A program made the position numbers and the translations under genes. The notes under the pieces were generated by a model. The model was not told where the DNA came from, made no database searches, and saw only the letters and a list, made by a program, of their open reading frames with translations. Below are positions 25,494-33,574 of a stretch of DNA of 64,000 nt, piece by piece (the stretch's first letter is position 1; the number at the start of each line of letters is the position of its first letter). The stretch spans positions 372,001 to 436,000 of the forward strand of contig JAEYOP010000016.1 in the NCBI GenBank assembly GCA_023411575.1, in the 5' to 3' direction. Origin of the DNA: Bacillota bacterium (GTDB lineage Bacteria > Bacillota > Clostridia > Acetivibrionales > DTU013).

Positions 25494-25536
25494 AAAAAAA
25501 TTAGAAGGCATATGCTATTGTACATATACCTTCTAA
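25494..25536 (-). terminator. Original chromosomal terminator of tRNA-Arg, displaced by the element
   Basis: A long hairpin (TTAGAAGGTATATGT / ACATATGCCTTCTAA type arms, about 14 bp with small mismatches) is followed by seven T on the minus strand. It lies ten bases beyond the displaced tRNA 3' fragment (att copy 25546-25592). Before integration it would have been the terminator just downstream of the tRNA. Confidence 0.8.
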
Positions 25537-25545
25537 TCTACCGAT

Positions 25546-25592
25546 TTGGCGCGCCCAGCAGAGATCGAATCCACAACCTTCTGGTCCGTAGC
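25546..25592 (-). repeat. att site, chromosome-distal end of the integrative element (47-bp tRNA-Arg 3' fragment)
   Basis: Forty-seven bases are identical to 40248-40294, covering the tRNA-Arg 3' end from the anticodon loop through the T arm, acceptor and CCA. The tRNA 5' half is absent here, so this is the displaced copy. Confidence 0.95.
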
Positions 25593-25743
25593 TGTAGGTT
25601 GCCAGGGCGGTTAAAATATTGATAAGGTCGGATGAGGCATAAAACATGCTTCCCCGGCCATTTTTATTACTTATTACGTAAACCACTAGTAAATTAGTAT
25701 ATCGTGTGGGTCTATTGCAGAAAGTACACTAAAAGTACAGCGG

Positions 25744-26850
25744 TTATTCCAAAATTGCACTTATCTCGCTTCTAATGACGCTTTCAATTTCAATATCATT
25801 TTTACCTGAATTTCGCAGTTCATCGTACATGTCATCTATTCTTTCACACAAGTTTTCGTAGCGATTTATGCTAATTTGGCCTCTACTTTTCCTTGTCCTT
25901 AGCCAACTTTTTAATTTTCTGGGAACATCTCTTTTTTTGTACTTTTCATAGCATTTATCACTAGCAAAATGGCTTCTACCTCTAGGCACGATATTATTGC
26001 ATCCACATTTACAGTACTCAATATTAGTACTTAAAATATCATCCATTGAAAGCATAATGAACGTAAGTAGTTTACTACAAATTTTCAAATTAAAACTAAA
26101 TCCCGTAGATACTTTAAACTCAGGCTCTACAGATATTTTATTTTGTTTTATACTGCGCTTTAAATGATCAGATATGTATTGTAATACTTGGGTTCGTACA
26201 AATGAAATTTTATTATTATAATCAACTTCAAATCTATCGATATCTTTTTTAGTAGGGTCCTTAATATAAAGTCCGGTAAGGTTTTCTATCTTTCTATCAA
26301 CAGCAATAAAGTCAAAATATGGTTTGTCATTAATAATTCTTACATTATGGAGATACCAATATTTTATCTTATGCAATGATTCAGGTACAATTTTCTTTTC
26401 CAATTTCTTATAATCGCTTATATACTTGAAGAATTCATTAATTGCACTTTGTTGGTTCCAAATATAAATAGCAGATACAATGTTCTTATATCTGTGAGCC
26501 AGATCGATTATCTCTGAGAGTTTGATTTGAGTTTTCTTTGAAACGTCATCGAGTGGCCCCCATTTAGAATAGTAATATTTTAAATATTTTAAAGCCTCAT
26601 CCGTGTGCTGCCACTTCTCATTATTATCGATTACATTTTCAACTAATGTAAACACTAGGTTTATTGTTTCAGAGATGAATTCTTCTATTTCTATATCTTC
26701 TACTATTCCATTACTTCCTGGAGCCCATTCTATTACAACGTCTGTTTCAGTAAATGTAGTTTTAATATTCTGACATGGACTTTTTAATGCAACAAATTGT
26801 ATTCTTGCCGGAAGAATGTTCGTAATCACTATGTACACCTCTGTACGCAT
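25744..26850 (-). CDS. Unknown cargo protein with C-terminal zinc-ribbon
   Basis: About 360-368 residues, strongly AT-rich, and the only gene between the distal att site and the early regulators, transcribed outward on the opposite strand. The N-terminal 250 residues are helical and acidic with no recognised motif. Near residues 279-310 a metal-binding segment reads YCKCGCNNIVPRGRSHFASD followed by KCYEKYKKR, a Cys4-type knuckle with basic residues as in CGNR-like or recombinase-type zinc ribbons. The C-terminus is a basic helix (KSWLRTRKSRGQI). A GTG at 26829 preceded by AGAGGTG may be the true start. Its position suits a satellite accessory or defence gene (inference). Confidence 0.6.
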   Translation of the reverse strand: MRTEVYIVITNILPARIQFVALKSPCQNIKTTFTETDVVIEWAPGSNGIVEDIEIEEFISETINLVFTLVENVIDNNEKWQHTDEALKYLKYYYSKWGPLDDVSKKTQIKLSEIIDLAHRYKNIVSAIYIWNQQSAINEFFKYISDYKKLEKKIVPESLHKIKYWYLHNVRIINDKPYFDFIAVDRKIENLTGLYIKDPTKKDIDRFEVDYNNKISFVRTQVLQYISDHLKRSIKQNKISVEPEFKVSTGFSFNLKICSKLLTFIMLSMDDILSTNIEYCKCGCNNIVPRGRSHFASDKCYEKYKKRDVPRKLKSWLRTRKSRGQISINRYENLCERIDDMYDELRNSGKNDIEIESVIRSEISAILE

Positions 26851-26914
26851 TTATATCTCACTGCTGATATGATTATACCAAGGGATTCGACTATTGTAAA
26901 TAAGGCTTGCAAGT

Positions 26915-26958
26915 GGTTACAGGAATAACACTTTAAAAAACTAACCCACGGTTACAGG
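26915..26958 (+). promoter_or_regulatory. Operator-like direct repeat upstream of the XRE gene
   Basis: GGTTACAGG occurs at 26915-26923 and 26950-26958, 35 bp apart, in the 170-bp gap between the divergent cargo gene and the XRE regulator. Candidate binding sites for the element's own repressor. Confidence 0.4.
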
Positions 26959-27019
26959 GGGTAAATATGTATCCTGCAAAATGAACATATTTTTTGAAGA
27001 AACAAGAAAGGAGCTAATT

Positions 27020-27229
27020 ATGAGCAATAAATTACGCGAATATCTGGAAAAGCTTGATATATCGCAACTTGAGTTATCGCGCTTAACAAGAATCGCGCCA
27101 ACTGATATAAATCAAATAGTCAATGGAAAACGTTACTGTTATCCGGGATGGAAAAAGAAGATTGCAACTGCTCTGCATGTACCAGTGTCGGAGTTGTTCC
27201 CAGGAGGTGAAAAAGATGCAGAATATTGA
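27020..27229 (+). CDS. XRE-family HTH regulator of the element
   Basis: A 69-residue Cro/C1-type helix-turn-helix protein. The HTH is SQLELSRLTRIAPTDINQIV followed by NGKRYCYPGWKKKIATALHV, ending VPVSELFP. The ATG at 27020 follows AAAGGAG. It overlaps the next gene by 14 bp and heads the replication operon, consistent with controlling element gene expression. No peptidase or dimerisation domain is present. Confidence 0.85.
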   Translation: MSNKLREYLEKLDISQLELSRLTRIAPTDINQIVNGKRYCYPGWKKKIATALHVPVSELFPGGEKDAEY

Positions 27230-27431
27230 AAGGCGAACACTATGGAATGATTACCCTGATATTATGACCACCGCAGATATACAAGAAATACTCGGAATCA
27301 GCAAGGAAACAACGTTGAAACTCATTCATCAGTCTGGGTTCCCCAAAATAAGGGTTTCAGGTGGGCGCAAATATATATTTGTAAAATCAGCCTTGCAGGA
27401 GTATTTGCACCATCAGGCCGTGAGTGCGTAG
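27216..27431 (+). CDS. AlpA/excisionase-like winged HTH protein
   Basis: A 71-residue protein starting MQNIERRTLWNDYPD (AGGAGGTG ribosome binding site, inside the XRE gene). The HTH_17-type core is MTTADIQEILGISKETTLKL followed by IHQSGFPKIRVSGGRKYIF, with a basic wing. In satellites and ICEs such proteins act as excisionases or integrase activators. Translationally coupled to the XRE regulator and followed 16 bp later by the primase gene. Confidence 0.8.
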   Translation: MQNIERRTLWNDYPDIMTTADIQEILGISKETTLKLIHQSGFPKIRVSGGRKYIFVKSALQEYLHHQAVSA

Positions 27432-27447
27432 GCGGTGACGATTTGTA

Positions 27448-28032
27448 ATGAATAATAACATATTGGATTACATACTTCAGCGATCTCCTGGATCAAATCC
27501 CACGAGACAGGGCATCAAAATTCTTTTAAATCCTTGCCCTATATGTGGTCATAAAGACCACTTCTTTGTATACCCGGAAAACAATTCTTACTACTCATTT
27601 AGTGGGTGCTGCAAGGGGGGCTCCATTGTAGATGCACTAATAGAGTTCGAAGGAATTCCATTGGCTGAAGCAATGCGGCGAGTGCACGGCGAAGGGTCAC
27701 AGTCCGGATACGCCGATGACATCTGTCGACGGCAGAAGGAAAAGCAAAAAACAGAAAAACTTGCAGGGCTCTTAACACAAAAGGTTGAGAGTTTTTTTAA
27801 TGCCATTACTCAGAAATATAAATTGTTCAAGCTCGCTGAACTGGAATGTTATCGGAATGGTATTGATCGGATGGATCCTTTTTACCGCTGGATCAGACAC
27901 GGCGTTGCATTCTACGATAGGCTCACAGATGAGTTCATAAATGGTAGTTTTGAAGAACGGGTCCGACTGATGCAAAGTGCAGGAAAAGAATACTTTTTCA
28001 AACTAAATCCGGAGGTGGTTACAAATGCATGA
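27448..28032 (+). CDS. CHC2-type zinc-finger primase-related protein
   Basis: A 194-residue protein. A DNA-primase-like zinc finger lies at about residues 29-57 (CPICGHKDHFFVYPENNSYY, then FSGCCKGGSIVDALIEFEGI), the same fold that recognises primase start sites in DnaG and phage P4 alpha. The TOPRIM catalytic domain is missing. The C-terminal half is helical with no motif. It overlaps the following D5-type primase-helicase gene by 8 bp. The two probably work together as a split replication initiator: finger on one chain, primase-helicase on the other. Confidence 0.82.
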   Translation: MNNNILDYILQRSPGSNPTRQGIKILLNPCPICGHKDHFFVYPENNSYYSFSGCCKGGSIVDALIEFEGIPLAEAMRRVHGEGSQSGYADDICRRQKEKQKTEKLAGLLTQKVESFFNAITQKYKLFKLAELECYRNGIDRMDPFYRWIRHGVAFYDRLTDEFINGSFEERVRLMQSAGKEYFFKLNPEVVTNA

Positions 28033-29497
28033 GTATGATGCACGCAAACTCATTGAAAGCAATCCGGTATTGAAAAAGGAACTGCAGCAGCAGCTTGAAC
28101 CAAAACGGTACAAACTCTCTGAAATTGGGCTTGCTGAAAGATTTGTTGACAAGTTCGGGAAGAATGTTCGCTATTGCCGGCAATGGAGTAAATGGCTCAT
28201 ATGGTCCGGAAGACATTGGCAAATTGATCTAACCGGCGAGGTTGAAAGAATGGCAAAGGCAACAATTCGTGGCATATACGATGAACTGAATTCTATCGAG
28301 AGTGAGGACGAAAGAACCGCACTAGCCAGATTTGCCGCAAAAAGTGAAACTAGCCGCTCCGTCAACGCAATGATCGAGTTAGCAAAAAGTGAGTCCGGGA
28401 TCCCGATATTGTCGGACGACCTTGATAGTGATATATGGCTGTTGAACTGCATGAATGGCACGCTTAATTTAGGTACATATGAATTGAAGCCACATGACCG
28501 AAACGACTACATAACAAGGTTGATTCGAGTTGAGTACGATTCGACTGCAGATTTTGAAGAATGGGCGCGATTCTTGACACAGATCATGAACGAAAACCAG
28601 GGCTTGATAGTATTTTTACAACGAGCAATTGGATATTCACTAACTGGCAGCACACGTGAGCAATGCCTGTTTATGCCGTATGGAAGCGGCGCAAACGGGA
28701 AATCAACATTCCTTGAAGTAATTGCAGACATGCTCTGTGAATACGCCGAGCGATGTCCGACCGATACGCTTATGCAAAAAAATGCATCAGGAATATCTAA
28801 CGATATAGCAATGCTTAAGGGGAGCCGGTTTGTCGTTGCATCCGAGGTTGAGCAAGGCAGAAAAATGGCTGAATCGCTTGTTAAGCAAATGACCGGGCAG
28901 GACAAAATTTCAGCGCGGTTTATGAGGGCAGAGTTTTTCTCATTCAAGCCGACATTCAAGCTATGGATAGGAACCAACCACAAGCCAACGATAAGCGGAG
29001 CCGACAATGCAATCTGGCGTAGAATCAAATTACTTCCATTCAATGTCGTTATACCTCCGGAAGAACGCGACAAGGAATTACCGGAGAAACTCCGCAAGGA
29101 ATTGCCCGGTATTCTGAACTGGGCCGTAATGGGGTGCAAGGATTGGCTTGATAACGGTCTAGGCGAACCGGAGGAAGTCACAAAGGCAACTGATGGATAC
29201 AGAGCGGAAATGGACGTTATAACAAGGTTCCTGGATGATACCTGCACAACATCAACCCAAAGATGCACAAAATCAAGCGATTTGTACAACCGTTTCAAAG
29301 ATTGGGCGCGGGAAAACGGAGAATACCAAATTTCAAACAAAGTATTCAGTATCAGAATGCAAGAAAAGGGATTCAAGAAGATTGAACGCAGCGTCGGCAA
29401 CTTTTGGGAGGGAATCATGATTGAGGATAACGGACCTGATAATGATATTCCTTTTAAAGTGCAAAGTGACAATAAAGGCATATCGACTCCCTCTTAG
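28025..29497 (+). CDS. Phage/plasmid primase-helicase, P4 alpha C-terminal (D5 family)
   Basis: A 490-residue replication protein. About residues 80-190 resemble the D5 N-terminal linker region (WLIWSGRHWQIDLTGEVERM; WLLNCMNGTLNLGTYEL). The superfamily 3 helicase covers about 200-400: Walker A in LFMPYGSGANGKSTFLEV, Walker B region GSRFVVASEVEQG, sensor-type WIGTNHKPTISGADNAIWRR. The C-terminal winged-helix part (VTRFLDDTC...SSDLYNRFKDWARENG) is typical of P4-type primases that bind origin repeats. The expected role is origin recognition and unwinding for autonomous replication of the excised element. Iteron-like repeats follow immediately downstream. Confidence 0.92.
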   Translation: MHEYDARKLIESNPVLKKELQQQLEPKRYKLSEIGLAERFVDKFGKNVRYCRQWSKWLIWSGRHWQIDLTGEVERMAKATIRGIYDELNSIESEDERTALARFAAKSETSRSVNAMIELAKSESGIPILSDDLDSDIWLLNCMNGTLNLGTYELKPHDRNDYITRLIRVEYDSTADFEEWARFLTQIMNENQGLIVFLQRAIGYSLTGSTREQCLFMPYGSGANGKSTFLEVIADMLCEYAERCPTDTLMQKNASGISNDIAMLKGSRFVVASEVEQGRKMAESLVKQMTGQDKISARFMRAEFFSFKPTFKLWIGTNHKPTISGADNAIWRRIKLLPFNVVIPPEERDKELPEKLRKELPGILNWAVMGCKDWLDNGLGEPEEVTKATDGYRAEMDVITRFLDDTCTTSTQRCTKSSDLYNRFKDWARENGEYQISNKVFSIRMQEKGFKKIERSVGNFWEGIMIEDNGPDNDIPFKVQSDNKGISTPS

Positions 29498-29500
29498 AAA

Positions 29501-29693
29501 TGGAGGGTCATTGTTAAAGTGGAGGGTTGATGGTGGAATGTGATCGAAACCCAAAACTCAGTATAATGGCAAGTTGTAAGCATATGAACGAGCAAAGAGT
29601 GGAGGGTGTGGAGCGATTTTCAGTATAAGCCCTTATGTATTTTACTTTAAAGATTATATTGATTTTGCTTCCACTCCTTCCATAACTTCCACT
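29501..29693. other. Iteron-like region, candidate replication origin of the element
   Basis: Within about 190 non-coding bases after the primase-helicase gene, TGGAGGGT occurs at 29501, 29520 and 29600. Related TGGTGGAA and TGTGGAGC motifs lie beside the second and third copies. The opposite orientation follows: TTCCACTCCTTCCA (29669) and CTTCCACT (29686), whose complements read TGGAAGGAGTGGAA and AGTGGAAG. An AT-rich tract (29634-29665) separates the two orientations. The layout resembles the cis-required repeats of P4-type replicons. The rest of 29694-29997 holds no gene that I can see. Confidence 0.5.
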
Positions 29694-29997
29694 ATATATA
29701 CCAAAATAACACGACAAAAGCGTACAGTGACACGCCAATATATACACTCCAAAATTGCTGCAATCCAAGAAAATGGAAGACTTTCACTGCTGTTTGTCCA
29801 CTGTTCAGTGTAAGCAAGCGCACAACATCTTCAAGAATGGGATTTTATGGGGTTTATTTGCTTATGACCTTTTGGTTATGTATCAAAAGTCAGGCTTGAA
29901 ATGCTTCAAAATCAAGGTTTTAGGAATAAGTGCACTTTTAACTGTACTCACTGGATTTATATAAAAAACACTAAACGACGGAAAGGAGATGTCAGTT

Positions 29998-30189
29998 ATG
30001 GAAAGATTGGCAGAAATAAGACTTACAAAAAGTATCCTACTTATCCCGGAAAAAGTGCTTTGGAAATACCTCCCGGCCAGTGAACTTGAAGCCGGTATAC
30101 GGCGCGGTAAAGGCTATAAGCGGGCTATGGCCTGCGAGAATAGACACAACAGAGGAAACGGAAGGAGCGAGAAGCTAAATGGAATTTGA
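29998..30189 (+). CDS. Small basic element protein, unknown
   Basis: A 63-residue protein starting MERLAEIRLTKSILLIPEKV, preceded by AAAGGAG. An ATG three codons upstream sits too close to the ribosome binding site. Strongly basic C-terminal half (GIRRGKGYKRA). It overlaps the next gene by 11 bp. Not recognised. Confidence 0.6.
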   Translation: MERLAEIRLTKSILLIPEKVLWKYLPASELEAGIRRGKGYKRAMACENRHNRGNGRSEKLNGI

Positions 30190-30562
30190 ACTGGGGAAGT
30201 ACAATATCGACAAAGTCAAAAAGGCGCTGGAAGGCGTCCGAGGAAAAAACATCATGATAGAGGACACTTGGTTGCACGGTGTTACCTCCATCGACATCGA
30301 AGGGCAGACAACATATGACGGTGATCCAATCCCGGAGGAAGGTTATGATGGAGGTAAAAGGGACCTGATAGGCATTACTTTCAACTTCGAGAATGGCAAG
30401 GCTTCACATAATTTCTGTCCGGATGAGGAAGTGTGCCGGGTTTTATTTGAGCAAGAAGATCTTTGGATTTTCCAAATTGAAAGCATTGCAGCATTTGTGG
30501 AGCGTGAAAAAGGCCTTCTTGACGACAGATTAACAGAGTACAAGGCCTACATGCAGAGGTAG
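30179..30562 (+). CDS. Hypothetical acidic element protein
   Basis: A 127-residue acidic protein (MEFELGKYNIDKVKKALEGV). It has beta-rich stretches (SIDIEGQTTYDGDP; LIGITFNFENGKA) and a C-terminal helix. GAAGGAG lies upstream of the start. It is translated in an overlapping array with the previous ORF. No family recognised. The following 30563-30784 stretch is GC-rich with short complementary blocks (CCGGGG/CCCCGG) but no convincing gene. Confidence 0.6.
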   Translation: MEFELGKYNIDKVKKALEGVRGKNIMIEDTWLHGVTSIDIEGQTTYDGDPIPEEGYDGGKRDLIGITFNFENGKASHNFCPDEEVCRVLFEQEDLWIFQIESIAAFVEREKGLLDDRLTEYKAYMQR

Positions 30563-30784
30563 AAGGATGATGTTATAACGGAGGCCGAGCATACCCGGGG
30601 GGTGGTTGTTTGGGCCGGGGAAAACCGATTGCCTCGACCGCCCCGGTCTTTCTCCGGAGGTGGTAATAGTACTATCCCGTTGCATCGCGTACAAAAATAG
30701 AAGTCCTGGGTATTGGACTCAAAAGCGAATACCCGACGCAATCGGCGCCGAATGAAACCGAGACTATTACGAGGAGGGATTTAT

Positions 30785-30952
30785 ATGATGTTTGTTAATA
30801 TCGGTGAGAACGGGAGTACAAAGATTTCTTTTGATAAACCCGACGACAAAGCCCCCATGACGCTGATAATCCGTAGCGGGAGCAATTTGCTGAACCAAGG
30901 ATTCAAGCCAATAAATTCAGAGGTTATAAAAAGCAACCTTGCACGGGAATAG
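30785..30952 (+). CDS. Small hypothetical element protein
   Basis: A 55-residue protein starting MMFVNIGENGSTKISFDKPD behind GAGGAGGG. It is short, beta-rich and soluble. The frame extends further upstream without a ribosome binding site. Followed by a GGGCTGG/CCAGCCC hairpin (30963-30989). Unknown function. Confidence 0.55.
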   Translation: MMFVNIGENGSTKISFDKPDDKAPMTLIIRSGSNLLNQGFKPINSEVIKSNLARE

Positions 30953-31030
30953 CTAAACTGACGGGCTGGGTGGTCCGGTGGTCCAGCCCTACACCCTCGC
31001 TTTGAGGTATGTACACATGGAGGTTTGCCA

Positions 31031-31645
31031 ATGTTGAACGATATCAGCAAGGAGAAAAAATACGCATTATATATGGGGGCTCTGCGGAGAAATAAGCAGC
31101 GGTATAGTAATAACCCTGATCAGGATCCATTTCCGGTAATGAAGTGCCTGATTGTATACGGAGTAAAGGCAATAAACTTAAAGCCCGGCCTGATGGTTAT
31201 TGCCCACCAGGATACAGAATATAACTTTGCGCTGGCTGAGTGTATAAAAGATGCTATGGCGCTGCTTACTCCCGGCGAATTCATGAGCCTGTTCCCGATT
31301 ACAAAGGAATTCCACGACGATCCCGGGTGGAAGAACTATTTCACAGTTACGGAGTATATCAGGTCGCTGCCTCAGGATAAGGTTATCGGCAAAGAGATTG
31401 ATAATTTCCTATGGGAATACCTTAACGATGAAATACAAATGTTCATGGTGAAGTTGATCGGATTTGCAAGCGACATTCGGAGGCTCGAGGGGCATCCAGA
31501 TATAATGGAGCAGTTTTGTGAGGAAAACGGAATAGTGACATATACTGAGCATCAGGACGAAAGCGGCAGGAAGTCTCTCATCGATAACCGGACCAGGAAA
31601 ACGGCAAAGGCAATGCCTAAACGGCACTTGAAAATTGTGAAATGA
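31031..31645 (+). CDS. Hypothetical soluble element protein
   Basis: A 204-residue protein starting MLNDISKEKKYALYMGALRR behind GGAGG at eight bases. It is mixed alpha/beta and ends in a basic tail (TRKTAKAMPKRHLKIVK). The central part (KPGLMVIAHQDTEYNFALAE; TPGEFMSLFPITKEF) looks folded but matches no family I know. The first residues are reminiscent of small phage accessory proteins. Confidence 0.6.
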   Translation: MLNDISKEKKYALYMGALRRNKQRYSNNPDQDPFPVMKCLIVYGVKAINLKPGLMVIAHQDTEYNFALAECIKDAMALLTPGEFMSLFPITKEFHDDPGWKNYFTVTEYIRSLPQDKVIGKEIDNFLWEYLNDEIQMFMVKLIGFASDIRRLEGHPDIMEQFCEENGIVTYTEHQDESGRKSLIDNRTRKTAKAMPKRHLKIVK

Positions 31646-31775
31646 AAAGCTCTTGAACGAAGTAGGAAACCACAGGGTGAAGGATGGAGATAAAAACGGG
31701 TACTTATGAGGGACTTGTTTAGCAAAGGGAGCAACAAGGCGTATTTTCGCTTGTATCAGAGGTTAGGGGTATGGT

Positions 31776-32048
31776 TTGGAGCCGAAACAGATTGAGCGAT
31801 TAAAGGCAAAGGAACGACAGGGCGAGAGATCGGATTTAACATCGTCGTCCATCGACGACAAAGTTAGCAAACGAGGCATAAAAACAGATGCTGTGGTTGG
31901 AGCAAAAGTTGGCATGTCAGAATCTTCTTATTCAAGAGCAAAGCGCGTTATCGAAAGCGGCGACAAAGAACTCATTTGTAGATCTAAAAACATCGCTGTA
32001 GCCAAACCGGCCGGACACATCCGGAAAAGCGTCGGCCAAGTTACTTGA
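31776..32048 (+). CDS. ParB/KorB-HTH-like protein lacking the ParB nuclease domain
   Basis: A 90-residue protein from a TTG start behind AGGGG. It contains ERQGERSDLTSSSID followed by VSKRGIKTDAVVGAKVGMSE and SSYSRAKRVIESGDKE. This is the linker plus helix-turn-helix segment seen in mobile-element ParB-like proteins (typical pattern RGERTDLTS...VAEKVGMSxxTYxRAxxIIE). The N-terminal ParB nuclease domain and the rest of the C-terminus are missing and an in-frame stop lies just upstream. Either a remnant of a partition gene or a small DNA-binding derivative. Confidence 0.6.
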   Translation: MEPKQIERLKAKERQGERSDLTSSSIDDKVSKRGIKTDAVVGAKVGMSESSYSRAKRVIESGDKELICRSKNIAVAKPAGHIRKSVGQVT

Positions 32049-32093
32049 TGGTAGTAAAGTGCAATCATGCTTAAGCGAAGGGAGATAAAGTAA

Positions 32094-32531
32094 ATGTTGA
32101 GGTACCGAGGACAATACCGTGTGCTATTTGAAACCGATAAGAGAACCGGCAAAGCATGTGAATTCACATATGTTCCCTGCAGGATCCGTAAAGGTGCCGA
32201 TATAGTTCGGCACAATGATGATACTTTGAATGTGTACATACCGGGCAAAAAAACAGCTAACAGGCTACTTAAAGAACATTCAGACATATTCAAGCCCTTT
32301 CAGATTGGAGATTCAGAAGCAACCTTGCTATTCCCTGAATCTATGATGAAGGAAGCCGCAAAAATATTAATGCCTGTAGTGCGAGGTAAAGGCATGTCTC
32401 CCAGGCCTAAAAGAGTGATTGTACTTTCAGATGATCAGAGGAAAAGTTTATCTGACAGAATGAAAACTATCCAAGCAAAGTATTCCTTGGACAAAAAACG
32501 CACTGGTGAAGAAATTAGCCGTTTTCCATGA
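32094..32531 (+). CDS. Hypothetical basic element protein
   Basis: A 145-residue basic protein (MLRYRGQYRVLFETDKRTGK). The N-terminal beta-rich half (YRVLFETDKRTGKACEFTYV, ADIVRHNDDTLNVYIPG) is followed by a helical, Lys/Arg-rich C-terminus. AAGGGAG precedes the start. Not recognised. Confidence 0.6.
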   Translation: MLRYRGQYRVLFETDKRTGKACEFTYVPCRIRKGADIVRHNDDTLNVYIPGKKTANRLLKEHSDIFKPFQIGDSEATLLFPESMMKEAAKILMPVVRGKGMSPRPKRVIVLSDDQRKSLSDRMKTIQAKYSLDKKRTGEEISRFP

Positions 32532-32634
32532 AAAAAGGTATTCGGATATTACCCAATATAATAAACCGTATTTTACGGCGTTTTCGCCAGACAATATTTG
32601 TTTGATATGTTTAGGTGTTGATTGCAGGGATATG

Positions 32635-32670
32635 AAAAAGTCAGCCGGCGTAAACGACCGACTTTTATAA
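32635..32670 (+). terminator. Terminator-like hairpin closing the early gene block
   Basis: AAAAGTC and GACTTTT flank a GC-rich centre (GCCGGC...CCG). It lies about 100 bp after the last early ORF. The 32532-32914 interval contains this hairpin and, further on, a promoter-like element, but no gene. Confidence 0.5.
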
Positions 32671-32888
32671 CTGGGATTTGCAAGCAGTCTATAGCCGATT
32701 CAGCAAACATCTCCGTTTGAAGGATTTGTTTTATAGATTAAATAAAAGATTTCGTTGTCAATTAAATTGATCTCGGAATTTATATTAAAGAAAGCCGGTG
32801 ATTTTAAATCACTGGGTTTCAAAACGGATACACCAAAGCAATTATTCAAAGCTCGCATGGGCAAAAGATCATGACCATATAAGTGATT

Positions 32889-32894
32889 TATAAT
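32889..32894 (+). promoter_or_regulatory. Promoter-like -10 element for the second gene block
   Basis: A consensus TATAAT lies 20 bp upstream of the 32915 start codon, which also has a GGGGGTGG ribosome binding site. No clear -35 box is present, so an activator may be needed, as for late satellite or phage promoters. Confidence 0.35.
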
Positions 32895-32914
32895 AGAGGT
32901 ATGGGGGTGGTGCC

Positions 32915-33196
32915 ATGGGATTGATTGAAAACGACCCGCGAAACACAGGATACACCGCTTTGTTTTTAGCGATTACATGGTACCGTGAAATTGATGCTGA
33001 ACAAGCTTGGCGACTGGCAACACTAAAGAGCCCCATGAAGCCCGCCGCCAAGCTGACCTCTGAAATCATCAAAGAGATTGCTGTTAGTATTCGGCGCCCG
33101 AGCTTTAAAAAGGATTTTTCTACTATTGAAAGACGTTTCCGGATTAACCGGTACGATATATTCCAGGAACTCAAACGACAAAAAATGAAATGTTGA
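32915..33196 (+). CDS. Hypothetical small phage-type protein
   Basis: A 93-residue mainly helical protein (MGLIENDPRNTGYTALFLAI; AEQAWRLATLKSPM). The C-terminus is basic (RRFRINRYDIFQELKRQKMK). It may be a DNA-binding accessory to the next gene, an HTH protein 18 bp downstream, with which it forms one operon. Function unknown. Confidence 0.6.
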   Translation: MGLIENDPRNTGYTALFLAITWYREIDAEQAWRLATLKSPMKPAAKLTSEIIKEIAVSIRRPSFKKDFSTIERRFRINRYDIFQELKRQKMKC

Positions 33197-33213
33197 AAGG
33201 TGTGTGATGAACA

Positions 33214-33570
33214 ATGGCAGATGTTGAAAAGACTTATGAACCAACGGTGAAAGAAGCAGCTTTGCTCGAAGTTCTTTTGAACCCGGATAACCGGAGAAAG
33301 AGCATAAAGGACTTATGCCAGATAGCAAACTGCAGCAGGCAAGTCTATTATGAAGCTTTTGCTAAACCATCCTTCCAAACTTTTTATGAGAGTAAGGCCA
33401 AGGACCTTATACGGGAGGCGGTTGTGCCTATTGTGAACACCTTTATCAAGGAGGCGCTGATGGGCAGCTATCAGCATGGTCGAACTGTCCTTGAAATGGC
33501 TGGCCTGATCGGAAACGAGGGCGGACCAAGCGGTAACAATATAATACTGATTAACATAAAGGAGGATTAA
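33214..33570 (+). CDS. phBC6A51-type helix-turn-helix protein, small-terminase-like
   Basis: A 118-residue protein with an N-terminal HTH (TVKEAALLEVLLNPDNRRKS, IKDLCQIANCSRQVYYEAFA) followed by helices (KDLIREAVVPIVNTFIKEAL, YQHGRTVLEMAGLIG). This layout matches the phBC6A51 HTH family of Bacillus/Clostridium phages, comparable to small terminase DNA-recognition subunits. In PICI-type satellites a TerS homologue redirects helper-phage packaging to satellite DNA. The same role is possible here but is not proven by sequence alone. No large terminase is present. Confidence 0.65.
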   Translation: MADVEKTYEPTVKEAALLEVLLNPDNRRKSIKDLCQIANCSRQVYYEAFAKPSFQTFYESKAKDLIREAVVPIVNTFIKEALMGSYQHGRTVLEMAGLIGNEGGPSGNNIILINIKED

Positions 33571-33574
33571 ATCT

